Source of the DNA: Allobosea sp. Tri-44 | Lineage (GTDB): Bacteria; Pseudomonadota; Alphaproteobacteria; Rhizobiales; Beijerinckiaceae | Length of the DNA stretch: 64,000 nt | Assembly (NCBI RefSeq): GCF_004123845.1 | Contig: NZ_NBDP01000007.1 | Span: 310,001 to 374,000 of the forward strand | Direction of reading: 5' to 3' | Shown here: positions 17,653 to 26,054 of the stretch, piece by piece | How positions within the stretch are numbered: position 1 is the first letter of the stretch | Layout: every line of letters begins with the position of its first letter | Position numbers and translations under genes: made by a program | Notes under the pieces: generated by a model | Seen by the model: only the letters and a program-made list of their open reading frames with translations | Told to the model about the DNA's origin: nothing | Databases searched by the model: none

Positions 17653-18273
17653 TCAACCCAGCTTCTGGCCGCCGAAGGCGGGTCGCTGTGACAGGCGCTC
17701 GAACCAGGCCGCCGCCTGCGGTCGGCCGTTGCGCCAGCTCAGGTCGGCGAAGCGCAGGTCGAGATAGGCGAGGCCGCAGAAGAAGGTGATCGTGCCGATG
17801 TCGACGCGTTCGCCGAAGGACGGAGCCTTGCCTTCGATGATGTCGAGGACCGCCCGGATCTTGGCGAGCTGGCCGTCGATCCAGCGCTCCCAGCGCATCA
17901 CCTCGTCGCGCAGCAATCCCTCGTAGCGGGCAAGGAGGGCGGCATCGAGCAGGCCGTCGCCGAATGTCTGCTCGGTGAGAGCGTTCCAGCGCACGGTCGA
18001 CTCGGCCGGGAAGAGCGTGCCGCCGGCGCGATGGTTCAGGTACTCGCAGATCACGCGGCTGTCGGCGATTGCCGTGCCATCCTCGGTCAGCAGGGTCGGG
18101 ACCTGGCCGAGCGGGTTCGACTTGATGATGTTCTGCTCGCGCGCCAGCGGCCCGCCGGATTTGTATTCCTGCGAAACGTCGAGCATCTCGATCTGGTCGA
18201 GAATGCCGAGTTCGGCGGCGGCGATCCGAACCTTGAGGACGAAGGGCGAGGTTGCGGATTGGTAGAGCTTCAT
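17653..18273 (-). CDS. Glutathione S-transferase family protein
   Basis: 206 residues: a thioredoxin-like N-terminal domain (1-85) starting MKLYQSATSPFVLKVRIAA, with the glutathione-binding NPLGQVPTLL and the DSRVICEYL helix, followed by an all-helical domain. Ser10 of TSPF is the candidate glutathione-activating residue. A longer reading to 18561 overlaps the flavoprotein gene in another frame; the ATG at 18273 is 14 bases after that gene's stop. In this setting it could remove a thioether intermediate, isomerise a cis-trans acid (maleylacetoacetate type) or cleave an aryl ether; sequence alone does not decide. Confidence 0.9.
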   Translation of the reverse strand: MKLYQSATSPFVLKVRIAAAELGILDQIEMLDVSQEYKSGGPLAREQNIIKSNPLGQVPTLLTEDGTAIADSRVICEYLNHRAGGTLFPAESTVRWNALTEQTFGDGLLDAALLARYEGLLRDEVMRWERWIDGQLAKIRAVLDIIEGKAPSFGERVDIGTITFFCGLAYLDLRFADLSWRNGRPQAAAWFERLSQRPAFGGQKLG

Positions 18274-18287
18274 CGCGGCAGCCTTTC

Positions 18288-19985
18288 TCAGCGGGGCAGA
18301 TGGTCGGACCCGGTGGCGAGCGCGCGCCCGGCGATGAAGCCGAAGGTCAGCGCCGGGCCGAGGGTGATGCCGGCGCCGGGATAGGCGCCTGCCATGATCG
18401 AGTTCATGTCGTTGCCGCAGGCGTAGAGACCCGGGATGGGGCGTTCGTCGCGGCCGAGCACTCGCGCTTGCGGATCGCAGATCAGGCCGGTCGCCGTGCC
18501 GATGTCGCCCGGCCAGACCTTCACGGCATAGAAGGGACCGGTCTCGATCGGCCCGAGGCACGGATTGGGCTCGCGGGCGGGGTCGCCTAGATAGCGATTG
18601 TATTCGCTCGTGCCCTTGCCGAACGCGGCGTCGACGCCCGAGCGCGCCGCCTCGTTCATCCCGGCGATCTCCGCCGCGAGTGCCGCCGCGGCCACGCCGA
18701 TCCGCTCGGCGAGAGCGACTATGCTATCGCCTTCTAACAGGTAGCCAGCCTCGACGAAGGCCTTGGGCGATTTGAGGCCGGGATGGACGAGGCCGAGCCC
18801 GTATTTGCGCAGGAAGACGCTATCGCAGACGAGGAAAGCCGGCACGGCCCCGCTCGCATGCATGGCCTCGACGAAGCCGTGATAGGAGGTCGCTTCATTG
18901 ACGAAGCGGCGGCCCTTGCCGTCGACCGCGATCAGCCCCGGCTTCGCCCGATCGAGGATCAGGTGCGGGAACTGGACCTCGCTGCCGTCCGGCTTGCGCA
19001 GCACCGAGACAGGCGTCCAGAAGGCGCCGCCGATATTGTCGTCGCGCAGGCTGCCACCAGCGCCGAGCCCGAGTGCGATGCCGTCACCAGTATCGGTCGC
19101 CGGCGCCATCGAGCGGTGGACGTCGGCATGCGGCAGATGCTGGCCCCGCATCGTGGCATTGGCCGGGAAGCCGCCGCTCGCCAGCACCACGCCGCGCCGC
19201 GCGCCGATGCGCTGCTCGCCGTTCGGGCCGTTCGCGACGAGGCCGATGACTAAGCCGTCGCTGACGATCAGGGAGCCCGCGGCAGTCTTGATGCGCAGGT
19301 CGACGCCGGCCAGCCGTGCCGATTTCAGCAGGCGTCCGGCGAGCGCATTGCCCATCAGCAGCCGCGCGCCGCGCGGATGCCGCAACCGGTGGAGGCCGTG
19401 CTGGAGCAGGAGCTTCGCACTGTGTCGGAAATTCGCGAGGCTGTGGAAGCGACCGACCAGCGCGTCGATATCCTTGCGGTTGACCATCATGCCGCCGAGC
19501 ACGGTGAATTCCTTCAGCGGCGGCCGCAACAGGGCAAAATCGGCGCCCAGATCGTTGCCGTCATAAGGGGCGGGGTCGATGGTCCGACCACCTTTCGAGG
19601 CGCCAGGCTGCTCGGGCTGATAGTCGGGCGAATAGGCGCGCGCTTCGAAGCGCAAGGCCGTCTCGCTTTCGAAAAAGCGCACCATCTCCGGCCCATTGTC
19701 GAGGAAGGCGCGCATCAGGTCCGGCCGCAGGCGGTTGCCGAGCACGGCCTCGACATAGGTCATCGCCGCCTCGCGGCTATCGGCATGCCCGACCTTGGCG
19801 GCATGCGGGTTCTCCGGGACCCACATGGCGCCACCGGAGACCGCGGTGCTGCCGCCGACGAACTCGCTCTTCTCGATCAGCAGGACGTCGAGCCCAGCCT
19901 TTGCGGCGGTGATCGCCGCCGCCATGCCGCCGGCACCGGAGCCGACGACGACCACGTCGCAAATCTCGTCGAAACGCTCGCTCAC
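18288..19985 (-). CDS. FAD-dependent oxidoreductase, 3-ketosteroid-delta1-dehydrogenase / fumarate reductase flavoprotein family
   Basis: 565 residues. The FAD fingerprint is VVVGSGAGGMAAAITAAKAG at about 13-32, with EKSEFVGGSTAVSGG following. The C-terminal end reads GLYACGNDMNSIMAG then YPGAGITLGPALTFG, the pattern of KstD-like dehydrogenases, whose catalytic Tyr lies in this YPG segment. The reaction would be introduction of a double bond next to a carbonyl in a ring or side chain. I chose the GTG at 19985, with GGAG 7 bases upstream and 13 bases after the upstream SDR stop; the longer open frame overlaps that SDR. It could also reduce an enoate, so direction is open. Confidence 0.88.
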   Translation of the reverse strand: MSERFDEICDVVVVGSGAGGMAAAITAAKAGLDVLLIEKSEFVGGSTAVSGGAMWVPENPHAAKVGHADSREAAMTYVEAVLGNRLRPDLMRAFLDNGPEMVRFFESETALRFEARAYSPDYQPEQPGASKGGRTIDPAPYDGNDLGADFALLRPPLKEFTVLGGMMVNRKDIDALVGRFHSLANFRHSAKLLLQHGLHRLRHPRGARLLMGNALAGRLLKSARLAGVDLRIKTAAGSLIVSDGLVIGLVANGPNGEQRIGARRGVVLASGGFPANATMRGQHLPHADVHRSMAPATDTGDGIALGLGAGGSLRDDNIGGAFWTPVSVLRKPDGSEVQFPHLILDRAKPGLIAVDGKGRRFVNEATSYHGFVEAMHASGAVPAFLVCDSVFLRKYGLGLVHPGLKSPKAFVEAGYLLEGDSIVALAERIGVAAAALAAEIAGMNEAARSGVDAAFGKGTSEYNRYLGDPAREPNPCLGPIETGPFYAVKVWPGDIGTATGLICDPQARVLGRDERPIPGLYACGNDMNSIMAGAYPGAGITLGPALTFGFIAGRALATGSDHLPR

Positions 19986-19998
19986 GGCCCGTCTCCGC

Positions 19999-20742
19999 TC
20001 AGATGCCCATACCGCCGCCGAGCGACTTGCCGCCGTCGACGAGCAGGACCTGGCCGTAGATGAAATTGGTGCACGGCGAGGCGAGGAAGGCGACGGCGTT
20101 GGCGATGTCCTCGGGGGCGGCGAGCGCGCCGGTCGGCTGCTGGGCGAGCAAAGCGGCGCGGGCCTCTTCTGACTGCTTCGCCACCATCTCGGTCGCGACC
20201 GCGCCCGGCGCCACGGCGTTGACCGCGATGCCACGCGGCATCAGCTCCATCGCCATCGCCCGCGTCAGCCCGACGACGGCCGCCTTCGAGGCGACGTAAT
20301 GGGCATGGTTGCGCGCGCCAAGAAAGGTCCGCGAGGCGATGTTGACGATGCGCCCGCCCCTTTCCATCCGCCGTGCCACGGCCTGCGAGAGCAGGAACAG
20401 CGCGGTGACGTTGACGTCCATCATCCCTCTGAAATCGCCGGCGGCGAGCTCGAAGAACGGCTTGTTCTCGAAGACCCCGGCATTGTTGACGAGCACCTGC
20501 GCCGCCGGCAGCCGTTCCGCCAGCGCAGCCAGGCCGTCGTGATCGGCAAGATCGATCGGCTCGAAGAAGACGCTGTGCCCGCGCGCCGTCAGTCCAGCCA
20601 CGAGTGCGGTCGCAGCCTCCGCCTCACGATCGAGGATGCCGACCGCAAAGCCGTCCGCACAGAAGCGCTCGACGATGGCCCGGCCGATCCCGCGGGCACC
20701 GCCGGTGACGAGGGCGAGAGATTTATCCTGCTGGGCAGCCAT
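19999..20742 (-). CDS. SDR family NAD(P)-dependent oxidoreductase
   Basis: 247 residues, the third SDR of the block. Cofactor motif TGGARGIG is at about 14-21, VNNAGVF follows, and the catalytic part is NIASRTFLGARNHAHYVASK. The end is VDGGKSLGGGMGI. It is most like FabG-type 3-oxoacyl reductases or 3-hydroxyacyl dehydrogenases, but specificity cannot be read from the sequence. It lies 29 bases after the LivF-type gene and 13 before the KstD-like flavoprotein, with which it may act in sequence. Confidence 0.92.
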   Translation of the reverse strand: MAAQQDKSLALVTGGARGIGRAIVERFCADGFAVGILDREAEAATALVAGLTARGHSVFFEPIDLADHDGLAALAERLPAAQVLVNNAGVFENKPFFELAAGDFRGMMDVNVTALFLLSQAVARRMERGGRIVNIASRTFLGARNHAHYVASKAAVVGLTRAMAMELMPRGIAVNAVAPGAVATEMVAKQSEEARAALLAQQPTGALAAPEDIANAVAFLASPCTNFIYGQVLLVDGGKSLGGGMGI

Positions 20743-20771
20743 CAGCCAGATCCTGTGCGCTTGGTCCCGGC

Positions 20772-21485
20772 TCAGCCGCCGAGATAGGTGCGGCGGACGC
20801 TGTCGTCTCGTCGCAGGTGTTCGGACGGACCCTCGAGGGCCACCTCGCCGTTCTCGAGGATGTAGGCGTAGGAGGAGCAGCCGAGTGCGATTGCCGCGTT
20901 CTGCTCGACGAGCAGGATGGTGAGCCCCTCGCGGTTCAGCCGTTCGATGATCGCGAAGATCTGCTGGACCAGCAGCGGCGAAAGCCCGAGCGACGGCTCG
21001 TCGAGCAGCAGCAGCCGTGGCCCCGCCATCAGCGCGCGGCCGATCAGCAGCATCTGCTGCTCGCCGCCGGAAAGGGTGCCGGCCTTCTGCTGCAGCCGCT
21101 CCTTCAGCTTGGGGAAGTACTCGAACACCCGCTCCAGATCGCGCCTGATCCCGGCCGCATCGCTGCGGCGATAGGCGCCCATGTCGAGGTTCTCGCGCAC
21201 GCTCATGTCGCGGAACACCTCGCGTCCCTCGGGCACCTGCAGGATTCCGGCGGAAACGACCTTGTGCGACGGCCAGGACTGGATCGCCTCGCCGGCGAAC
21301 CGGATCTGTCCCGTCGTCACGGGCACGAGTCGCGACACGGTATTGAGCGTCGTGCTCTTGCCGGCGCCGTTCGAGCCGAGCAGGGCGACAATGGCGCCCT
21401 CGGGCACCTTGAGCGAAACCTCCGAGAGCGCCTGGATGCGGCCATAGGAGGCGCAGATGGCGTCGATTTCGAGCAGGTCAGCCAT
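20772..21485 (-). CDS. Branched-chain amino acid-type ABC transporter ATPase (LivF family)
   Basis: 237 residues with Walker A GSNGAGKST, signature LSGGEQQML, Walker B RLLLLDEPSLGL, and the short LivF tail. It powers the inner-membrane importer made with the next four genes. Its start overlaps the LivG-type stop by 8 bases, indicating coupled translation. Liv-type importers in catabolic clusters often carry aromatic or other carboxylic acids rather than amino acids, which fits the CoA ligase and dehydrogenases nearby. Confidence 0.95.
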   Translation of the reverse strand: MADLLEIDAICASYGRIQALSEVSLKVPEGAIVALLGSNGAGKSTTLNTVSRLVPVTTGQIRFAGEAIQSWPSHKVVSAGILQVPEGREVFRDMSVRENLDMGAYRRSDAAGIRRDLERVFEYFPKLKERLQQKAGTLSGGEQQMLLIGRALMAGPRLLLLDEPSLGLSPLLVQQIFAIIERLNREGLTILLVEQNAAIALGCSSYAYILENGEVALEGPSEHLRRDDSVRRTYLGG

Positions 21486-22263
21486 GGAGCGTCTCCTGCG
21501 TGGTCTCGCGGCCGAGATAGGCTTCGATGACGGCGGGATGGGCGCGCACCTCGGCGGCGGTACCCTCGGCGATCTTGGTGCCGAAACTCAGCACGGTGAT
21601 GCGGTCCGAGATCGACATGACCAGCTGCATGACGTGCTCGACCAGGAGGATGGTGATGCCGTCGCGCTCGCGCAGCTCGCAGAGCAATCGGTCGAGCGCC
21701 GCGATCTCGCGATTGCGCAGGCCTGCCGCCGGCTCGTCAAGCAGCAGCAGCCTGGGGCGGATCGCCAAAGCGCGGGCGATCTCGACCATTTTCTGGTGGC
21801 CGAAGTCGAGATTGCGCGCCTTGGTCTGGGCGTAGGCCGAGAGACCGGTGCGCTCGAGCAGGTGCTCGACATGCTCGACGATTCCGCGCGGCCGGGCGCT
21901 GATCGCGTCGCGCCAGGAGCGGCCGGCGTGGACATGCGCGCCGATCAGCACGTTCTCGAAGACCGTCAGTTCGGCGAACAGCTCGAGATTCTGGAAGCTG
22001 CGGGCGATGCCGAGCCCGGCCATCCCCCTGGCGGGCATGCGGGTGATGTCGCGCCCGTCATAGGTGATGCGGCCTTCGCTCGGCGTGTAGAAGCGCGAGA
22101 TGCAGTTGAAAGTGGTCGATTTGCCGGCGCCGTTCGGGCCGATCAGCGCATGGATCGAGCCCTTCGCCACCGCCATGTCGAGCCCGCCGACCGCGGTGAG
22201 CCCGCCGAAGCGGATGGTCAGGCCCGCGACATCGAGGAAGGGCGCGGCGGTCTCAGCGACCAT
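21478..22263 (-). CDS. Branched-chain amino acid-type ABC transporter ATPase (LivG family)
   Basis: 261 residues; Walker A is GPNGAGKST, Walker B reads RLLLLDEPAAGL, and the tail includes LSFGTKIAEGT as in LivG. The signature motif is degenerate: the region before Walker B reads GHQKMVEIARAL, lacking the canonical LSGGQ (a divergent FGHQK form that is usual in LivG proteins). It overlaps the LivM-type gene by 11 bases upstream and the LivF-type gene by 8 bases downstream, so the importer genes are tightly coupled. Confidence 0.94.
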   Translation of the reverse strand: MVAETAAPFLDVAGLTIRFGGLTAVGGLDMAVAKGSIHALIGPNGAGKSTTFNCISRFYTPSEGRITYDGRDITRMPARGMAGLGIARSFQNLELFAELTVFENVLIGAHVHAGRSWRDAISARPRGIVEHVEHLLERTGLSAYAQTKARNLDFGHQKMVEIARALAIRPRLLLLDEPAAGLRNREIAALDRLLCELRERDGITILLVEHVMQLVMSISDRITVLSFGTKIAEGTAAEVRAHPAVIEAYLGRETTQETLHG

Positions 22264-23236
22264 GGCGCGCCTCCCGGATGCGGTCGCCGATGAAGGCGAA
22301 GAGGCCGCGCGGCGCGTACATCATGAACAGGATCAGGATCGCGCCGTAGATGATCTCCTGATATTGCGGCGCCTGGCGCAGCACCTCCGAGATCAGGCCG
22401 AAGACGATGGCGCCCCCGATCGCGCCCCCGATCGAGCCCAGCCCGCCGACGACGACCATGGTCAGCACCAGGATCGTGGTCTGGAAGCCGAGGCTGTCGG
22501 GATGGATGAAGGTCTGGAACAGGCCGAACATGCCGCCGGCGAAGCCCGCAATCGCGGCGGAGAGACCGAACGCCACGACCCGGGTGCGGCGCACGTCGAT
22601 GCCCATGGCCATGGCCGCGACCTCGGACTCGCGCACGGCGCGGAAGGAGCGTCCGAGCCGCGAGCGTGAGATCGCGACGGTGACCCCGATCATCAGCAGG
22701 CAGAAGAACAGGACGAAGGGGTAGGCCTGCTTGTCGCTGAGGATCTCGAGCGGGCCGAAGCGCGCCGGGCTGATGCGCAGGCCGTTCGGGCCGTTGGTGA
22801 CGCTGTCCCAGTTGGCGAAGACCCATTGCATCGCCTCGCCGAAGGCGAAGGTGGCGAGCGCCAGGTAGATGTCGCGCATGCGCAGCGCCAGCGCGCCGAT
22901 GAACAGGCCGACGATGCCGGCGACGAGCGCGCCGAACAGCATGGCGAAGGGATAGGGCAGGTCGACGGCGCGGTTGGCCAGTGCGCTGGCATAGATGCCG
23001 ATGCCGTAGAAGGCGGCGTGGGCCATGGAAAACTGACCGGTCTCGCCGATGACGATGTGCAGCCCGAGGCAGAGCACCACGAAGACCAGCAGCAGATTGG
23101 CGATGTAGATGACGTAGCCCGTGGTGAAGGCCGGCAGGGCCACCGCGACGAGCGCCGCCACCGCCAGGCCTGCGATGGCCGGGCCCGAGAGGGCACGCTT
23201 GCCGGGTGCTGCCGATGCGAGGGGAGAGGACGACAC
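22253..23236 (-). CDS. Branched-chain amino acid-type ABC transporter permease (LivM family)
   Basis: 327 residues with about nine hydrophobic helices. The family motif region contains GRSFRAVRESEVAAMAMGID and the ending VLRQAPQYQEIIYG then MMYAPRGLF, both typical of LivM. GTG at 23236 is the start, with AAGGT upstream, 4 bases after the LivH-type stop. It forms the channel together with the LivH-type permease. Confidence 0.94.
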   Translation of the reverse strand: MSSSPLASAAPGKRALSGPAIAGLAVAALVAVALPAFTTGYVIYIANLLLVFVVLCLGLHIVIGETGQFSMAHAAFYGIGIYASALANRAVDLPYPFAMLFGALVAGIVGLFIGALALRMRDIYLALATFAFGEAMQWVFANWDSVTNGPNGLRISPARFGPLEILSDKQAYPFVLFFCLLMIGVTVAISRSRLGRSFRAVRESEVAAMAMGIDVRRTRVVAFGLSAAIAGFAGGMFGLFQTFIHPDSLGFQTTILVLTMVVVGGLGSIGGAIGGAIVFGLISEVLRQAPQYQEIIYGAILILFMMYAPRGLFAFIGDRIREARHGR

Positions 23237-23240
23237 GGGG

Positions 23241-24143
23241 TCAGACCTTCTTGATCGTCAGCTTCCCGCCGAACAGGCCCTGCGGACGCAGGACGAGCAC
23301 GATCAGGATGGCGAGGAAGGGGGCGAGCACGATGGCGCGGGAGGAGATGAACAGCCCGACCATGTTTTCGACGATGCCGATGATGAAGCCACCGACGATG
23401 GCGCCGGGCAGGCTCGAGAAACCGCCGACGATCGCCGCCGCGAAGGCGAGCATGACGATCGAGCCCATGTCCGCGGTCATCAGGATCTTGGGCGAGATCA
23501 GCAGCGCCGCGATCGCCGAGATAACGCCCGACAGGCCCCAGATCAGCATATGGCAGCGGCGCAGGTCGACGCCGACGAGTTGGGCCGCCTTCGGGTTCAT
23601 GCCGACGGCGCGCATCGCCCGCCCCGTCTTGGTGTAGTTGAACATCCAGAAGAAGGCCGCCATCACGGCGACGGCGGTGCCGAAGATCGCAAGGTCGAGC
23701 AGGGTGACCGACGCCTGGCCGATCATGACGGAATCGGTCGGCACCAGAGCGGGGAAGGAGCGCGGCGTGTCGCCGAAGCCGGTGCGGCGCACGAGCCCCT
23801 TCAGGACATAGGACAGGCCGAGCGTGGCGATGACGAGATAGACGAGGTCCTTGGCCGATTTCGCGACCTGGTCGAGCACGACGCGCCGGAACAGCGCCAT
23901 GGCGAGGAAGGCCGCGAGCAGCGTCGCCGGCAGCACGACCCAGATCGGCATCTGCTGGAAGACGAAGAGATAGAGCGCGACATAGCCGGCGGCCATGAAG
24001 ACCTCGCCCTGGGCGAAGTTCGGCACGTCCGAGGTCTTGAAGATGATCACGATGGCGAGCGCGAGCAGGGCGTAGACGCTGCCCGAGACCAGCCCCGAGG
24101 CGATGCCTTGCTGCAGGAAGATCAGCGCGAGTTGCAGGTCCAT
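23241..24143 (-). CDS. Branched-chain amino acid-type ABC transporter permease (LivH family)
   Basis: 300 residues with about eight hydrophobic helices. GLVSGSVYALLALAIVIIFK followed by PNFAQGEVFM is the family N-terminus, and RAMRAVGMNPKAAQLVGVD is the cytoplasmic EAA-like loop. It ends in LRPQGLFGG, as is usual. It lies 86 bases after the binding-protein gene and 4 bases before the LivM-type gene. Confidence 0.94.
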   Translation of the reverse strand: MDLQLALIFLQQGIASGLVSGSVYALLALAIVIIFKTSDVPNFAQGEVFMAAGYVALYLFVFQQMPIWVVLPATLLAAFLAMALFRRVVLDQVAKSAKDLVYLVIATLGLSYVLKGLVRRTGFGDTPRSFPALVPTDSVMIGQASVTLLDLAIFGTAVAVMAAFFWMFNYTKTGRAMRAVGMNPKAAQLVGVDLRRCHMLIWGLSGVISAIAALLISPKILMTADMGSIVMLAFAAAIVGGFSSLPGAIVGGFIIGIVENMVGLFISSRAIVLAPFLAILIVLVLRPQGLFGGKLTIKKV

Positions 24144-24229
24144 GTCCGGCCGGGGCTCAGGTCAGGGGAGAGATGGCGGCTCGGGGGCCGCCATCCGATG
24201 TCGGGCGAGGGCGAGACTGCCCGCGACGA

Positions 24230-25438
24230 TCACTTCGGCTCATAGGTCCAGCGGCTGGTGAAGACGCCTGGTAGCGGGGTCATCGTCGTGCCGTCGTATT
24301 TGATGAAGATCGTCGAGCGGTTCGCGGCGCGCTGCTGCGGCCCGAACTGCATGCGCCCGGCCATGACGCCCGAGTCGAAGTCCTGCGTCTTCAGGGCGGC
24401 GAGCACCTTCTCGCGGGTCGGGTTCGGGCCGGCATCCTGCAGCGCCTTGACCACGGACATCGCCGGAGGGATGCCGTACGGCATGTAGGTCTGCGGATGG
24501 TCGGGCTTGGCGGCGAGATCGGGATAGGCCGCCTTGTACATGTCGTAGATCGGCTTGAGCTTGTCGCCGCCGGGCGAGTCGATCATGACCTCCTGGGTAT
24601 AGAAGTTCTTCAGCGCGTCCTTGCCGACATTGCCGACGAGCTGGTTGAGGCTCGCCGTGCCGGTGACCGAGAGGATGATCGGCTTGTTGAAGCCGAGCTC
24701 GGCCGCCTTCTTGATCAGCAATGCGGCCGGACGGGCATAGGTCACGAGCAGGATCGCGTCCGGATTGGCGGCGCGCAGCTTCAGGAAGGGCGCTGTGACA
24801 TCATTGATGGTCGGGTTTACCGATTCGACCACGAGCTTGACGCCGCTGACCTCGGCGTCCTTCTTCGAGCCTTCGAGATTCCAGGCGCCGTAGGCGTCGT
24901 CGTGGTTGATGTAGGCGACCGTCTTGGCGCCCAGGCTCTTGGCGGCGAATTCGACCATGGCGCCCCCGACCGCGTATTGCGAGATCGAGAAGGCGCCGAA
25001 GATGTAGTCGGTCGGCGGGAACAACGCGCCGTCACCCGACGCGTTGAGCATCAGATAGGGCACCTTGTTGCGGACGATGTAGTCCTTGGCGGCGACGACG
25101 GCGGCCGAGCAGGAGCCGCCGTTGAGCATGAAGACGTTCTCCTGCTCCACCAGCTTCTTGACGGCGGCGACGAGATCGTTGGCGTTGCAGCGGTCGTCCT
25201 CGACGACGTATTCGATCTTGCGGCCGTGGATGCCGCCGTCCTTGTTGATCTTGTCGTAGTACATCTTCGCCGCGTTCACGACGTCGAAGCCATAGGCCAT
25301 GTTCTGGCCCGAGAGCGGCCCGAAGATACCGATCTTGATCGTCTTGTCGGTGATGCCGGGCTCCTGCGCGCCGGCTGCGAGGTTCATCAACAGCCCGCCG
25401 GCCAGTGTCAGGCCGCGTACGATTCCGTTCGTCTTCAT
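24230..25438 (-). CDS. ABC transporter substrate-binding protein (Liv-type, periplasmic binding fold I)
   Basis: 402 residues. A signal peptide ends near AAGAQ, then comes DKTIKIGIFGPLSGQNMAYG, the conserved start of mature Liv-type receptors. The pocket region contains LNGGSCSAAVVAA and ASGDGALFPP. Two adjacent ATGs (25441 and 25438) are possible; the second has GGGAGG at a better spacing of six bases. It is the first gene of the importer and is preceded by 600 bases containing a decayed regulator. The presumed ligand is a small carboxylic acid. Confidence 0.93.
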   Translation of the reverse strand: MKTNGIVRGLTLAGGLLMNLAAGAQEPGITDKTIKIGIFGPLSGQNMAYGFDVVNAAKMYYDKINKDGGIHGRKIEYVVEDDRCNANDLVAAVKKLVEQENVFMLNGGSCSAAVVAAKDYIVRNKVPYLMLNASGDGALFPPTDYIFGAFSISQYAVGGAMVEFAAKSLGAKTVAYINHDDAYGAWNLEGSKKDAEVSGVKLVVESVNPTINDVTAPFLKLRAANPDAILLVTYARPAALLIKKAAELGFNKPIILSVTGTASLNQLVGNVGKDALKNFYTQEVMIDSPGGDKLKPIYDMYKAAYPDLAAKPDHPQTYMPYGIPPAMSVVKALQDAGPNPTREKVLAALKTQDFDSGVMAGRMQFGPQQRAANRSTIFIKYDGTTMTPLPGVFTSRWTYEPK

Positions 25439-26054
25439 CATGTCCCTCCCTGTCATCGCTTTGCCTTGTCGTTGAGGTGGCCCGCCTCGGCAGGGCGGTC
25501 CGATCCTGCGGAGGATCATAGCGGAGTGCACCGCCGCCTCTGTCACAGCCGCTTGGGACATCCGGCGTCACCGTCTGCGCGGGCGGCCGTCATCGACGCG
25601 GCTCGGCTTCGAGCGATAGCCCGGGTGCGCCGGGCGATGGATAGGACAGTTTCCGGACAATGTGGAAGGTGCGCATGAGTGGTGCGCATCGCCTGCTCGG
25701 CACGGTCGGCATCGCGCGGCGGCAATGTCGACTTCGATGAGCGGTTCATTCGGTCGCGTCTCACCGGAGAGGATCCCGTTCCGCAGCGTCTCATAGACAT
25801 CGCCCGAGCGGCGGCGGGCGGCAGCGGCTTTCTCTGCGTTCACTTCGGGAAACCGCTCTGGCACTGGAAGGACGAGGCGCTTTTGCAAGCCGGCGATCGG
25901 TTCGCATCTTGTCGCTATGCGACGAGAATGCCGGGTTTCCGACGACACCGCTGTCACCACGGGTGGGGACATGTTGCGGGCGTTCCGGAGTATCCGGTGG
26001 CATCGCCGAGTAGGCGTCCGAGCACGGCGTGCTTCGACCCGCGATCGAGGCGAA
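25439..26054. other. Intergenic region holding a decayed regulator fragment
   Basis: 616 bases between the Rossmann-protein gene and the Liv binding protein, both on the minus strand. Apart from the GntR-like remnant (separate entry) I see no intact gene. Its presence shows that a regulator gene once lay between the two minus-strand units. The Liv operon promoter is probably close to 25450-25560. Confidence 0.5.
25681..25810 (-). pseudogene. GntR family regulator remnant (N-terminal winged helix only)
   Basis: Reading the minus strand from about 25807 gives SGDVYETLRNGILSGETRP and then EPLIEVDIAAA, an excellent match to the start of a GntR/FCD winged helix. The expected continuation (RLGVSRTPVREAL) is broken: the DNA after 25715 looks like a shortened version in which the recognition helix is disrupted by small deletions, with EQAMR surfacing in another frame. 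No FCD domain follows. The fragment is therefore a relic, perhaps the former local regulator of the Liv operon. Confidence 0.65.
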
